Assembly: GCF_932294415.1 (NCBI RefSeq)
Contig: NC_065538.1
Location: forward strand, 19,862,167 to 19,926,166
DNA length: 64,000 nucleotides
Reading direction: 5' to 3'
DNA from: Quercus robur
Lineage: Eukaryota > Streptophyta > Magnoliopsida > Fagales > Fagaceae
Shown here: piece by piece, positions 47,238 through 60,228 of the stretch
Layout: each line of letters begins with the position of its first letter
Position numbering within the stretch: the first letter of the stretch is position 1
Translations under genes and position numbers: made by a program
Notes under the pieces: model-generated
What the model was told of the DNA's origin: nothing
Seen by the model: only the letters and a program-made list of their open reading frames with translations
Database searches by the model: none

Positions 47238-47659
47238 TGGAAGGGCAAGATTTGGTTCTTCAGCCCAAAGGGTTAAAGGAATTAGGCCCAAAGAGCCCAA
47301 TACAATGAATTTATAGATAATGGGTTTAAAAATTAGGCCTTAATGAATCATGCAGCAGCTATAATTGGCCCAAATGACAAAGAAGCAAAGATAAAATAAC
47401 TTAGTTCAAAGAAAATTGTCCTTGGCACAATCCAAAGAGATCAGTTCTTGTATATATCCCTTAAATATGATTACAAACACTATTCTTCTTGCTACAATCT
47501 TTTTTCTCTTAATTCTCCCCCCCCCCCCCCATTTGCCTTCAGGGTATTTTTTCTCTTTTATACTCTTTTTTTATTTCATCTCCACCCTCCACGTGTAGAC
47601 TACATTATTGATGTTGATCCTTGTCCCATCAACAGCTTCCTAAAGTCTTTGGGAGCAGC
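47238..47659 (+). mobile_element. Fossil LTR fragment, split by a hAT element
   Basis: Shares the layout TTTTATACTC, CCACGTGTAG, CTTGTCCCATCA with the LTRs of the element at 34626-40001, so it is likely a diverged LTR of a related family. It probably resumes at about 52279 after the hAT insert. No internal region; broken. Ends not certain. Confidence 0.55.
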
Positions 47660-50600
47660 CAGGGGCGTAGCCAGGAATACATACTTGGGGGGGCCGGGTT
47701 GTAACAGAGATATACTAAATATAATTCTTAAGTCTATTGGATACAAAATTATCAACTTTCATATATCATTATATACTTGAACATTTTGGGAATTCAACCG
47801 AAATTCCAAACCTGTGAGAAACAAAAAAAAATAGAGAAAACAAAACGCCAAAAGTAAAACAATCACACACACAAAACAGTATTTACGTGGTTCGGCAATT
47901 TGCCTACGTCCACAGAGTTGCAGGGATTTCACTATTATCAAAGAAAATTACAATGTGTGGCTACAATGTTTTTCTTTCTCAAAAACAACAACAAGATAAA
48001 ACCCTAATCACCAAAAAAACGGCTTTTATATCCTGCGCACAGGATTCACAATGGGCTACAAAACGGGCCAAAAATTTTTTGTCAGCCCAAGCCTCCGCTC
48101 CATGGACTAAGCCTCAGTAAATCTCCCATTATTCGGGTCAGGTTGGGTCATCAACCGGATCAAATCATGCCTAACGACGATTTTTCATGGAATAAAATTC
48201 ATCCATTATCATCTCTATAGTGAAATTTCCTGCAATTTCCTTCTCTATATAAACTATCATATTATCTGCCAAAAGCTCATCCTCCATTCTATTGCGAAGT
48301 CTTGTTTTTAACAACTTCATAGCTGAGAAAGCTCGTTCTGTAGTTGCTGTAGAAACTGGAAGGGTCAACATAAGACGAATAAGTCTATCAATCAAAAAAT
48401 AGATTTTAGACTTTCCTGAAATTTTTAATCCCCTACATAGCTCGGAAATTGTACTTATATTTTGAAAATCTGGATGTTTTATCACATCAAGCTCATAATG
48501 TTGCAATTGAGACTTCAAAAGTTCTCGTTCATGTTCAGTGAAATCTTGAGGATAATATTTCTTAACCAAATTGCATATATCAACAATTTTGAATAATCTA
48601 AAAGCATCATTGGGATTTAAAACTAAACTAAGAATGACAAGTTCCGTTGTTAGCTCACAAAATCTACTTTTCAATTCTTGCAATTGAAAGTCTATTGCAA
48701 CTGTAAATATGCCAATTCTAAAATGATGTTCCATTGTTAAATCGTCATCTTGACGACGATATCTACCTCAACCTTTAGTGTAACGAGCATTAATATCAGG
48801 AATATCAATTTCATGTTGGTCACAAAATGATATAACACTAGCAAGTAAAGGCTCCCATCCATCATCTCTCAACTTTTGAATAAGTGATTTTGTAGTTGAA
48901 ACTAAATGCATGGCATTTAAAAGGTCTTGAGAATGTTATTGCAAAGCTTGACAAAAACATTAGTAATTCTCATTATCTCTTTCATCAAATGCAAGATTAA
49001 AATAAATTCAAATGATGTTAATACCTGATAAGCTCCCTCAGCATCAATGCGTTGTTTATAGTTAGCCCCTTCCTCAGAGATAGTGTTGATAACTTTGCAA
49101 GTAGCATCAAACATTTTAATTAAACTACAAATAAATTGAAAATGAGATCCCCACCTAGTATCTCCAGCTCGTTGCAAAGTACCAATCTGGTTTGCACCTC
49201 TTCCAGTCTCAATTTCACTAGGAGCAATCATATTCTCAACTTGTTCTGCTTGAGCATGTTGCAATTCATCATTACGCTTACTAGAACCAACAACAATATT
49301 GATAATATTAACCAAATGATCAAAGAATTGATGAACATCTTTTACTCTCTAGATGCTGTAACTAGAGCTAATTGCAACCTATGAGCCATACAATGTACAT
49401 AATAAGCATATGGGCAATCTTTAAGAAAAAGAGCTTGTAATCCATTCCATTCACCACACATGTTACTAGCCCTATCATATCCTTGACCTCGAATATTTTC
49501 AATGTGGAAGTTGTAAAGAGAAAGGACGGCACATATCTCATTCTTTAAAGTCAATGCAGTAGTGTCTCTAACATGCACAACATGAAAGAAACGCTCTTTA
49601 ATGAAACCTTCTTTATCAACAAACCTCAAAATGATGGCCATTTGCTCTCTCTTCGACTCATCCCGGGCTTCATCAACAAGAATGCAAAATTTTACATCCC
49701 CAATTTCTTCACGAATAGCATTTCCCACATTACTAGCAAGAATATGCAAAATCTCCTTTTGAATTGTGGGTGATGTATATTTGGCATTTCCTGGAGCATT
49801 TTCCAAGACAACACTGGCTACTTTGTCATTGAAAGTTGATGTGAATTTTATCAATTTAATAAAATTGCCTCTATTTTTTGAATCAAGGCTTTCATCATGA
49901 CCTCTAAAAGCACAAGCTTGGAATGCTAGCCATCGAGCACACTCTATTGAGGTTTTGAGCCGCAACCGATTATTGTCTAATTCTTTTGACGTTTGTTTCT
50001 CAATTAGCTTGTCAATATGTCGTGAATAATTCTTTAAATCCTCGCAACATTTCACAGCAATTTTATGTGGGAAGTTTGGTTCTTTCCCTTCATGACGAAT
50101 TAAAGGACAATTCATTCCATTTTTCACCTTTTTCCAATTATTAAAACCTGTTGAAATGAATGCATCTGATTCGAGACGACCTATTGGTTTCTTACTAAAA
50201 AGGTAGCAAGGTAGACAATATAACGCATCCATTGAAGGTGAGTATTCCAACCAATCCTTATGTGAAACAAACCATGAAGGTTGAAATCGACGACGATGAG
50301 TATCATCATTGTATGGATAGACTATATCTTTAGGTTCGTATGGACCTTCTATGAGATAAGCTCGTCGGATTTCATCTTGTTTGTTGATAGGAAATTCACA
50401 TATTTGTTTACGTGTTCCTGAATCACGATCTATCTCTTCAAATTGAAGTTTTGGACATTTGGAGGGGTGTTCATCAGGCATCGAAGTATTAACATTTGTT
50501 TCTACAGCCACAGGTGTCCTAATTTCTGAATTGCTAACATCTTTTTTCTTAAAGAATGCATCAATTGTTTTTCGTTTGCTCATAATTCTTTTAGCTTTAA

Positions 50601-52278
50601 GAATATGACTCAAAAATTAACTTGAAAAGAATTTTAAAAAATAAAATTTTAATTAGAAATTTTTGCTTAGTTATATAAATGTTATTCATACTCAAGAAAA
50701 AAACAAAATTTCCACTATAATTTAAACAGTCAACCCATTTTTAATACAACTTTAATTAATAATAACCCCTCAAAAAAAAATTTTAATTAATTTGTCTTTT
50801 ATAATGTATTGGTTAATTTAATTATATAGCTTTAATTATTGTTGTTTAGCGTAACAATAAACTATATTGCTTTAATTTATTTGTCATTAATTATACTGCT
50901 TTAATTTGTTATATTGTTTAGCCCCTTGTACATATTACATTAAAAGAGCCGAACATTATACATTCCATGTGCAGCATAATAATTAAAACAGTGTAATGTG
51001 CTGCACATTACATTGCTTTAATTATTGTTTACCTGGCCCCATGAGCCCATCTACCCCCTCCCCACCCCACTCAACAGACAACAGACAAGCACAACATGCG
51101 CCCCAATCACAATAGCCAGCTGCAATCATAAAATTTTGCAATGCCAATCATAAATCACAACACAGTGAACACACGTTACACTAAAGACCAACACACTAAT
51201 CAACAAAAAGGGATAAGATAAAGACAAAAATAGAAAAAAAGTAAAAGCCAACCAATAAAAGAGTGAGATCAAATAGGCTATTAAAGTTAAAGAATAAAGA
51301 GAGACGTTTATACATAAATTTCATTTCAATTTTTTCATTCAGTCATTCAGTGAGAGAGAGAGAGAGAGAGAAAGTCTGAGAGAAAAACCTTGAGGGAGGG
51401 CCGGACTGCCGGAGGGAGGAACCGGCAACTAGCAACGCTGCACGCCTGCACCAGAACAGAGGCAAAGTGATCTGCGATCTCCGATGACCGATCTACTGTC
51501 TACGATCTACGAAAATTTCATTTCATTTTTCATTTCAGTGACAGTGAGAGAAAAAGAGAGAAATACCTTGAGGGAGGGCCGAAGGGAGCACCGAGCACCG
51601 AGCACCAGAGCAGAGGCAGAGCGATCTGCAATCTCCGATCTCCGATCTGCGATGAGGGGCGAGCGACGACGACGAGCGAGCTGCAGCGTCATGGCGACGT
51701 GACTGTGGGTTACTGGGTTTGGTTTTCGTTTGTGTATTGGGGATTTTTTTTTTTAGATAAACACCTCTGTCACTCTGTGTTTGGTTTGCTGTTGAGTTTG
51801 ATTTGCTTTTGTTGATTTGCTCTGTATAGGCAGTATTGGGGTTTGATTTCTCTGCCAGCAACGTGATGGGTTCGATTTTCTGATTCTCTGTATTGATTTT
51901 TTTTTTTTTTTGGTTAAGAATCCGTGGGCTTGCCATGAACGAGCTACTGGGCTCACCGTGGGCTTGGCTTGCCGTGCCGTGGGCTTCTCTGTTAAATTTT
52001 TTTTTTTTTTTTTTTTTTCAGATTTTAGTTCAATTTTTTTTTGGGCTTTTTTTTTGCTTGAAAGTAGAACAGATAATTTTTTCTTTTTTTAAAAAAAATT
52101 TGAGGGTGTTCCTAATTTTTGATTGAGGGCTGGGAGAATGGGTGAGAAATGGGTAGGGGGGGCCGGCTGTCTAATGTTGGGGGGGCCTATTTATTTTTTC
52201 TTCATAGTCTAATGGGAAATTTTTTTTTTTTTTGCAAGGGCCACAGCCCCCCCAAGCCACTATGTGGCTCTGCCCCTG
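47660..52278 (-). mobile_element. hAT transposon, near full length, 4.6 kb
   Basis: Ends CAGGGGCGTAGCCAGG and, inverted, CAGGGGCAGAGCCACA. C and G runs just inside both ends (GGGGGGGCC) fit. The minus-strand transposase gene lies at 48171-50583, preceded by about 1.7 kb of leader with (GA)n and a duplicated GC-rich motif (CCTTGAGGGAGGGCCG at 51390 and 51568). The flanking 8-mers GGAGCAGC and GCCGGGTA do not match, so no target duplication is visible. A stretch at about 47860-48160, after the gene, has the plant repeat word TACGTGGTTCGGCAATTTGC. Confidence 0.88.
48171..50583 (-). pseudogene. hAT transposase (ZMYM1-like), broken
   Basis: Plant hAT transposase of the zinc finger MYM-type 1-like group. 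Start at 50583, MSKRKTIDAFFKKKD. A TTF-type zinc finger region follows (FQPSWFVSHKDWLEYS, then ALYCLPCYLF), then a DUF4371-like part (ILVDEARDESKREQMAIILR), QGYDRASNMCGEWNGLQ, and RAGDTRWGSHFQF. A complete dimerisation domain sits near the end (VSTATTERAFSAMKLLKTR). Three lesions are visible: a single-base loss near 49345 turning REVKD into a stop, a second frame change near 48920, and one nonsense codon near 48767. Everything else reads well, so inactivation is fairly recent. Confidence 0.9.
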
Positions 52279-52898
52279 GCCGGGTACACCATATACTAGA
52301 ATGAGAGACCTTATGACAAACATTGGTGACTGAGAAGTGAGCAGAGTCAAGGATCCCATTCTTTCTCCCTCCATGCTGCTCTTGAAAAAATCCATACTCC
52401 TATTCCATCTCCCTTTCTTCGTTGTATCATCTGATAAAACTACAAGTCATTGGAGAAACTGATAAGACAATTTCCATGTTGGTATTCTATATCCCCTAAT
52501 AAACAATTTCAGTATTCACCGTGTGTCTCTTTCTTCATCATCTATATTTCCCCGCTATTACCAGACCCATTACTCCAAGCCGTTGCTGTTCACATTCTTC
52601 ATTCTATCCCACCAAATCATCATCAAAATACCCTCAATCTGTGAACTCAAAGCCCACATTTCTAAGAAATTCGCCCCACCATTTTTCCGTTTCTTCTTCT
52701 CCATCTTCATACTATTGTCCTGCATTCTCTCTCAAGAACTTAATTAGCCGCTTGTTTTATCCAAGTTCTGTGCTTTCATTGTTTGTGAACCAAGAACCCT
52801 TTAGACAGCTCATATAATAGAACCATTCAATCATCTGAAGCCATATCACAGATCAAAGCCAAAGGTGAGTAGTCGAATAATCTAAGAAGGGAGAAGGA
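52279..52898. other. Upstream region of the NLR gene
   Basis: Begins at the hAT border and includes a probable promoter and leader rich in TTCTTC/CATC words. A possible leader-intron donor (CCAAAG/GTGAGT) lies at about 52864. Short open frames here look spurious. Confidence 0.5.
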
Positions 52899-55721
52899 AT
52901 GGCAGAAAGTGCAGTCAGCCTACTTATACAGAATTTGATCCCGTTGTTAGCCCAAGAAGTAAGATTGCTGGAGGGAATCCACGACAAAGTTGTTGACATC
53001 AAAGATGAACTTGAGAGCATTCAGTCCTTTCTCAAGGATGCAGATGCAAGGGCCGAGATGGGAGACATGAGCAACGTTGTAAAAACATGGGTCAAACAAG
53101 TAAGAGAAAAAGCTTATCACATAGAAGATGTTATTGATGAATACAAACTTCATTTGGCAAAACATCACCAAGGGCGAAGGAAACGCTTTCATTTCCTTTT
53201 GAAAGTTTTTCAATTTACCTTAAAACTAAAACCGAGACATGTGATAGCCTCCAAGATTCAAGATATCAACAAAAGTCTCAAGGTAATCAGAAAGAGAGGT
53301 GAAAGATATGGATTCAACACCATAGAGCAAGGAGGATCAACTAGTGACACTAGACGTGATACATGGCATGACCCTCGTGTGGAATCTCTTTTCATTGGGA
53401 AAGCTGAGCTTGTGGGCATTGAGTCTCATAGAGATGAATTGATTGGTCAATTGGTACAAGGACCATCTAATCGTTTGGTGATTTCAGTGGTTGGCATTGG
53501 TGGGCTTGGCAAGACCACTTTAGTAAAGAAAGTGTATGACAATGAGAAAGTGGTAGCACACTTTGATTGCACTGCCTGGATCACTGTTTCTCAATCATAC
53601 AAGATGGAGGAGCTCTTGCGGAAAATGATAAAGCAGTTCTACGAGGCAAGGAAAGAGTATGCTCCCAGGAGAATTGACACAATGGAAGAGACAGATTTAA
53701 TTAAAGAATTGAGGCAATATGTACTTGAACAGAGGTACGTGGTAGTTTTTGATGATATATGGAACATAATGTTTTGGGGACATATAAAACTTGCTTTGCC
53801 AGATAACAACAAAGGTAGTAGAATAGTGCTTACAACCCGAAGTGAGAGTGTTGCTCCCTCCAACAAAGAATCTCCATCAAATCATGTGTACAAGTTGCCA
53901 CCTCTACCATTAGGAGAAGCTTGGGAACTGTTTTGCAAGAAGGTGTTCCAACATGAAGGCGGGCATTGTCCCGTCGAGTTGGTTGAATTGTCACACGACA
54001 TAATTAAGAGATGTGAAGGGTTGCCATTAGCAATTGTAACTATAGGAGGTCTTTTATCAACCAAAGAAAAGGTTAGCTCTGAGTGGCACAAATTCTGTGA
54101 TAGCCTTAGTTCGGAGCTAGAAAGTAATCCTCACCTCTTAAATATCACCAAAATTCTATCTCTTAGCTATTTTGATCTACCTTACTACCTCAAACCTTGT
54201 TTCTTATATTTCGGCATGTTTCCAGAGGATTACTTTGTTAATAGTGCAAGACTAATACGGCTTTGGATTGCCGAGGGTTTTATAAAAGAAAAGCAAGGGC
54301 TAACATTGGAAGATGTTGCACAAGACTACTTGAACTAGCTCATTTATAGAAGCATGGTTCAAGTGGCAACAATTGATTTTTCTGGAAAAACTAGAAGCTA
54401 TCGGGTTCATGATATGATGCGTGAGGTCATTCTTTCTAGGTCAGAGGAGTTAAGTTTTTGTTTGGTCTCACTACAGAACTACTCTAGTTTTGACAGAATA
54501 GCCCGACGCCTTTCAATTCAAAATAATGTAAATACTCCTATGGAGACAATTACTAGTTCCCAAACTCGTTCCATTCTCATTTTGGGGATAGATGAAGTGT
54601 CCATTTCTTTTTTGACTACTTGTTTTGCGAATTTCAAGCTCTTGAAAGTAATGGATTTTGAAGGTGCTTCTATAGATTATATTCCTAAAGAAGTGGGAAA
54701 CCTATTCCATCTAAAATATTTAAGTTTGAGAGATACAAAAGTTCAAATGCTTCCGAAGTCCATAGGTAAATTGCACAACCTAGAGACTTTGGATTTGAAA
54801 CGTTCCCTTGTGTACGAACTACCGGTGGAGATCATTGCGCTTCGTAAGTTGAGATATCTTGCAGCCTACATCGAAAACAATGATGCTGAATTTTCTATTG
54901 ATTTTCGACAATCGATAAAGGTGCCAAGTGGCATTGGTCATTTAGAGTCCTTACAGAAGCTTCATAAAGTGGAAGCCAACAATGCTGCCCTTATTGCAGA
55001 ACTAGGAAGGTTAAGGCAATTGAAGAAGTTGGAAATCTCGAAACTGAAGAGAGAAAATGGGATGGCTTTGTGCACTGCTCTCGAGAAATTGAGCCTCCTT
55101 CGTTCATTGAGAATTGGTTCAACAAGCGAGGAAGAAGTTCTTGAATTACATTTGATGTCTTCTCCGTTGCCCTTCCTACAATCGCTCTGCCTATTTGGGC
55201 GACTAGAAAGGTTACCAGAATGGATTCCTAGACTTAAGAGTTTAGTTAGAATTGATTTAATCTGGTCAAGATTAATGGATGATCCATTAAAAGTCCTTCA
55301 AGCTTTGCCTAATTTGATGAATCTTCGACTTTATGAGGGATGTAGATGTGAGCAATTACATTTTGAAGGAGGAGGCTTTCAGAAACTCAAGTCATTATGG
55401 CTTGGAAATTTGAGAACATTGAGTAGGTTGATAATAGAAGAAAGTGCCATGCCTCTTCTTGAACAGCTTGTGATTGGACCTTCCCCATTGCTGAAGGAGG
55501 TGCCCTCTGGCATCTACCATCTAAAAAACCTCAAGTCTCTAGAAGCTCTTAATTTGTCAAACGAATTTGTGCTTAGTATGCAACCAGATGAAGGTCATGA
55601 TTTTTGGAAAGTCAAGCATGTTCCCTCTGTCATTTTCAGATATAGGATTCAAGGGGTACACTTCATATTCTACAAGCTTGGTGATCCAGAGTTGTTGGAA
55701 ATGCTCAGAGATAATTCATGA
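52899..55721 (+). pseudogene. RPM1-like CC-NB-LRR resistance gene with one in-frame stop
   Basis: Intracellular immune receptor of the CNL class, single exon, 940 codons before the final stop. Rx-type coiled coil at residues 1-130 with EDVIDEY (76-82). NB-ARC: P-loop GIGGLGKTT (199-207), RNBS-A FDCTAWITVSQS, kinase 2 VVVFDDIW (281-288), RNBS-B GSRIVLTTR (306-314), GLPL (374-377), RNBS-D CFLYFGMFPEDY. The MHD motif appears as VHD at 503-505, followed by about a dozen leucine-rich repeats. One TAG at 54336-54338 (codon 480) interrupts the frame between RNBS-D and MHD, where relatives have Glu. No other break. The truncated product would keep CC and most of NB-ARC but lose the MHD and LRR. Either a recent null allele, a truncated-NLR allele, or a sequencing error. 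Confidence 0.93.
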
Positions 55722-58700
55722 AATTTCAGGTATTAGATTTAGATTTATAGTATTACCAAAGGTTTCATACTTGCAATAGAAGCTCTTCTTTTTTCTTTTT
55801 CTTTTTCTTTTTTTCTTTTCTTTTTTTGGGTGTGTGTCCCCTTTTTAGTACTACATCTTAAATGATTCAAATAAAAGGGATAGTCCAAATGGTTTCATAA
55901 CCATTCAATCATTGATATATATATCTCCAATACTATTGCTCCTAATTAAATAAATTCTCATATAACAACTAGTTTACTTTTAATAAAATAAAAAATTTAA
56001 AAAAAAAAACATAGCTTAAAATTAATCATTAATTTTATAGATATAATGTGACTAACAGGAAACATTGAAAAACAGCCAGTATGGGTTTTTTTTTTTTTTT
56101 TGGTGAATCAAGGTATCTCTTATTCAAGGATTTATTCTCCGTGTGTAACATTACTGTGGGATTGACTTTATTTTTATTGCAACATTCCTTGTTGGTTGTG
56201 TTTAGTTGTTTAAAGTTTATCATTTGCAAATTATTCTTTCTCTTCTTTTTTGTGGATTCTGGAGTTCCGACTTGTGGATTCAAGGAATCCTAGACTCAAG
56301 TAACCTTGTGGATTCAAAAATTTATTCTTGAAATAGATGTATTATGTTTCTTGTGTTGATCAGCTGTGTCAAATTTGCCAAAGAGTGATGTTTTAGTTAA
56401 ACTTTATTTGTTGTCTTCAGAATGGTTTAAAGTTTCTTTTCAAGCGTCTTTTAGAAAACAAAGAATGCCAACATAGAGAGCACAAGTATTCAAGAGCAAG
56501 AGGCACACAATACAAAGGAGAAGGAAGGAAGGAACCAAAATGATGTTATACAACGACATGGAGTAGAACGATGAGCTGCAGGCATACATGTATATATGCC
56601 CATGCGGGGACCTGTGTTATTTCTGTGCAACTTAAATTGTGGGAAATTCATGAATTTTAGTAGTTAATATGACAAAAAGCAGTTTTGCTTTGCCTTTGCG
56701 ATATATCATTTTCGGTCATTTGAATCAATCAAAACAGCAAACTTGGAAACTCCTCTGCGCCCATGTGCCTGTATGTTTGTTTCAACATAACATTTCCTAA
56801 TAGCAAAGAGAATTTTTCATTTCTTAACTTGTGCTACACAAGTTTGGTTGCTTGAGATTGATGATGGTTGTAATGTTGCTCATAGTGGTAGAAAATATAT
56901 ACTTAGATTATTGAAGACGCATTGCTCATGATTTTCTAGCTGATTATGCTTGTTTTATTGTTGTAAGCGTTGCAAATGACTTCATTGCTTTTTTGTTGCA
57001 GATTGTTAAAGCTGTGGGGACAAGAAGTGTTAGAGATGATATTATTTCACAACTAAGTTTTGTTAGGCCTTGACAAGTAGTAAGGTATGCAATTGATGAG
57101 TGAGGATTTTTTGTATTCTAACTAAATGTATGTTGACCGTGAAATTATAATACAATTATAGAAATTGTTGTTAGTTTCATTAGGGAATTGCTCTCTAGAA
57201 ATATGATATCTTTCCTGGTTATGAACCAACACTTTTGTTAATTAATACAGGTACCTTAATTGGCTTGATGATCCCTTAGTTGATGTGAATAGAATGACAG
57301 ATGGGAAAAAAAAAAAAAAATACATATGACCAACCTGGATTAATATGTTAAGGATCTATAGCCGACCTCAAATTTTTTTTACTAAAGATTGGTTGTTGTG
57401 TGAAACCCTTGAATGGCTGAAAGTCAATGATTATGTATGTGGCCTTTGGGCTCCATGTTACTTTCATTTTCCCATTAGAAAGGGGAGACTTATCTCTATG
57501 AATATCATCATCCCAAAATTTTGAAGTTACAGACTTTCAACAAACTGCTGAATGTTCTGTTGAGAATGAATCTAATGTGCAGGGGTTTTCATATTGATAG
57601 AGAATTCACAGTTAGCTTAATGGATGTAATATCCATCCTGTTTATTTTAGGAAAAGTGTTGAAAAACCATTCGTCAAGCCACATTTTTTTTTTTGGATAG
57701 TGGATGTAGATGTGGAAGAAAGGTGATGACAAAGGCCTTTGTATTCTTGCTGTCCTTTGAATAAGGTTTGATGTTAAGGGTTTACTTCCATAGTCCTAAC
57801 ATCTTAAAACTTAATGCTCAGACCTTATTATATGGAGGGCACATGATTTTATTACAAAAGTCAGACTGGCAGAGATTACTTCAAATTGAACATCTTATCC
57901 AGCAAATTTAAAGAGAAATGAACGACCATATATGTCTTGAGTTTGAATCCTCAACTGGAATGGCTCAAGATTATTTTTGCCCTTTAGTAAGGATTGAAGT
58001 CAGGTTATTGTCTGCTTAGGGTTGTTTATCAAGCCTAGCCAAGTTTATTATTGAATAGTCAAGCTCGATGGCAAGATTAACTAGATATTCAAACTTGCCT
58101 TAGCTCATTCCTAATGTTCAAACTCGAGCTTGTTAATAATCAATTGACTTGAACTCGGTTTGCTTCATTTCTCAAGTTGAGCACAAGCTAAATCCTGCAG
58201 AGAAAATTTGTTCCAATGAATTTTGATTTCTGTTTTTTGGATCAAATTAACGGGTTAAATAAACTGCATTTAGAAAACTTTAAATGTAAAAGTAATAATT
58301 TCCAAGTAATACTTAAATTTTGTACCAAAGTAATTAGTACTATTAATCTTGATGAATTATTCTGAACTGTTTCACAGTCGTCCATCCTTTTCCCATACAG
58401 GAACACCAAAAATTCAATAGAACACTAAATCATGGCTGTACTTCCAATGCATAAGTTCCTAGTGCTTTATTTTGCAATTCATTATTATACAGCCAAAAAA
58501 GGACAATAGTTAACACTATTGCTTTAATCTGTATACCGAGTGTATATAGTAAAGAGCCCTAATTTATAAAATGAATAGGCTGAGGCCAAGGAAGGGGGCT
58601 AGTCAAGCATTCAACGAAGCTCAGAAGTCACAACTGACAAGAAAAATAGAGCTCACTTGGAGCTCCTAACATGTTAACCTCATATTAGCATTAAATGCAC

Positions 58701-58900
58701 TCCAAATCCAATCACCCCCGGAGCATTAATTTTGATTTATCCTGGATTGAACCCCCTCAAGGTATGATGAAAAACTGGATTTACAAATGGGGGCAAGAAA
58801 GAGAAAGAGGGACCTAGTGTGTGTTTAGGAATTGTTGAAAAAAATTTGCTTTCTGTTTTTTGTCTCAACTTTTTAGCCAATAATCTAGTTTTTAGCTTTT

Positions 58901-58934
<34 letters not shown>

Positions 58935-59824
58935 GCTAGCTTTGAGCTTTTTGTAACACATAACATAAAATTTATAAAAAATTATATATTTTGATAAATA
59001 CTATGCAAATAAGTTACCGAAAATAAGCAATTTCCAAATTGACACCTAAAAATAAGCTCTCAACCCTTGCAACAAGAAGCAAGTATGTAAATCTAAACAA
59101 AGGAAATCTTGTATGTGTTTAAAAATAATTTATTGACTTTACCATTGGAGTGGATTCTAGGACGACTTTAAACATTTTTGTGAACTTCTAGTGTGTAAGG
59201 ATAATTTGTTTAATCCAGGAAAATAAAAATGTGCAGAGAAATGAGCAGTTGGAGAGTTTATTTATTTTAAGGTCGTCCTTGACCTCTGAGAATACATTTT
59301 TGATTCAGTTAATCTGTTTTTTTTTTTTTTTTTGTGAGAAACTTGTTTTAGTTAACTAGTTAAGAGAACCAAGTACATGAAAATGTAGTACTACTTATAT
59401 TTATTTTGAATTTCATAGGTGTTTCGAATTTGATGTACACTAGTCCAAACTCAATAGTTGACGCTCCATATACTGACATACAGTCATTTTTTTCGGGCTC
59501 TGGAATGTGCATGAATGCCATGTCAAGGACAGTGCAGTATCAGTCTTAGCTGACATCTTAATTTTCTTTACAAAATTTTTTAAAATTTCTGGAAAAAAAA
59601 AAAAATTGTCAAAGATTCATCATTTTCCAATAATTATATATACCTCTGTGTATGTGTATAAATCACATGCACCTTGAAACATGTAAGTATATAACATATG
59701 CACACAGCAATGTAGGGTTTAGTAACGTTGATTCAATGCATTTCAATATATATTATTCAGGTCTATCAGGTATACTACATTGGCTTAATAAATTAAATAG
59801 GAAATAACATCTACGTGGCCAGAA

Positions 59825-59855
<31 letters not shown>

Positions 59856-60228
59856 TTTTATAAACAAAAAACTCCACTACTAAGGCCTTCCAGTGAGCAC
59901 GCAAAGAATGTGTCCTTTCCAAGTTCTCCACCAATAGCATCAGTTGGCAAAGATGATCACTTTTGAATCAGAACTCTGGCAGAACAGATGTTAAATGGTA
60001 TACAAATGTCCATTATCTATCTGCAACTCGAAACAATGCACAAATTTGGATGGACAAAGTTAGGATCAACAAGAATAAGGGCTCCATATTCCAGAAACCG
60101 CCTCAGAAATTTTTATTCTCAACCAAATACCTAATCATTTCAGAACTGGGATCAATGATGTAACTGAGAAAATAACAAGAAAAACAACATGCCATTCATT
60201 CCGGGGATAAAAAATGATAGAAGTACCT
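55722..60228. other. Intergenic DNA between the NLR and the sugar transporter
   Basis: The NLR 3' UTR lies in the first few hundred bases (T/C-rich tract at 55785). The rest contains no convincing gene. Degraded repeats include AAGCTCGATGGCAAG and TCAAACTCGAGCTTG at 58040-58190 (inverted-type words) and TA runs at 58905 and 59835. The right end would hold the transporter's 3' UTR. Confidence 0.5.

Noticed and set aside
51484-51956. Overlapping Arg/Ser-rich frames on both strands
   Set aside because: They lie in the leader of the hAT element, in GC-rich and GA-rich repeats, and overlap one another on opposite strands.
47652-52286. 8-bp target duplication of the large hAT element
   Set aside because: The flanking 8-mers differ (GGAGCAGC and GCCGGGTA), so no duplication is claimed.
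56880-57120. Possible small exon after TTTTTTGTTGCAG near 57000
   Set aside because: Acceptor-like word only; the following frame is short and unrecognised.
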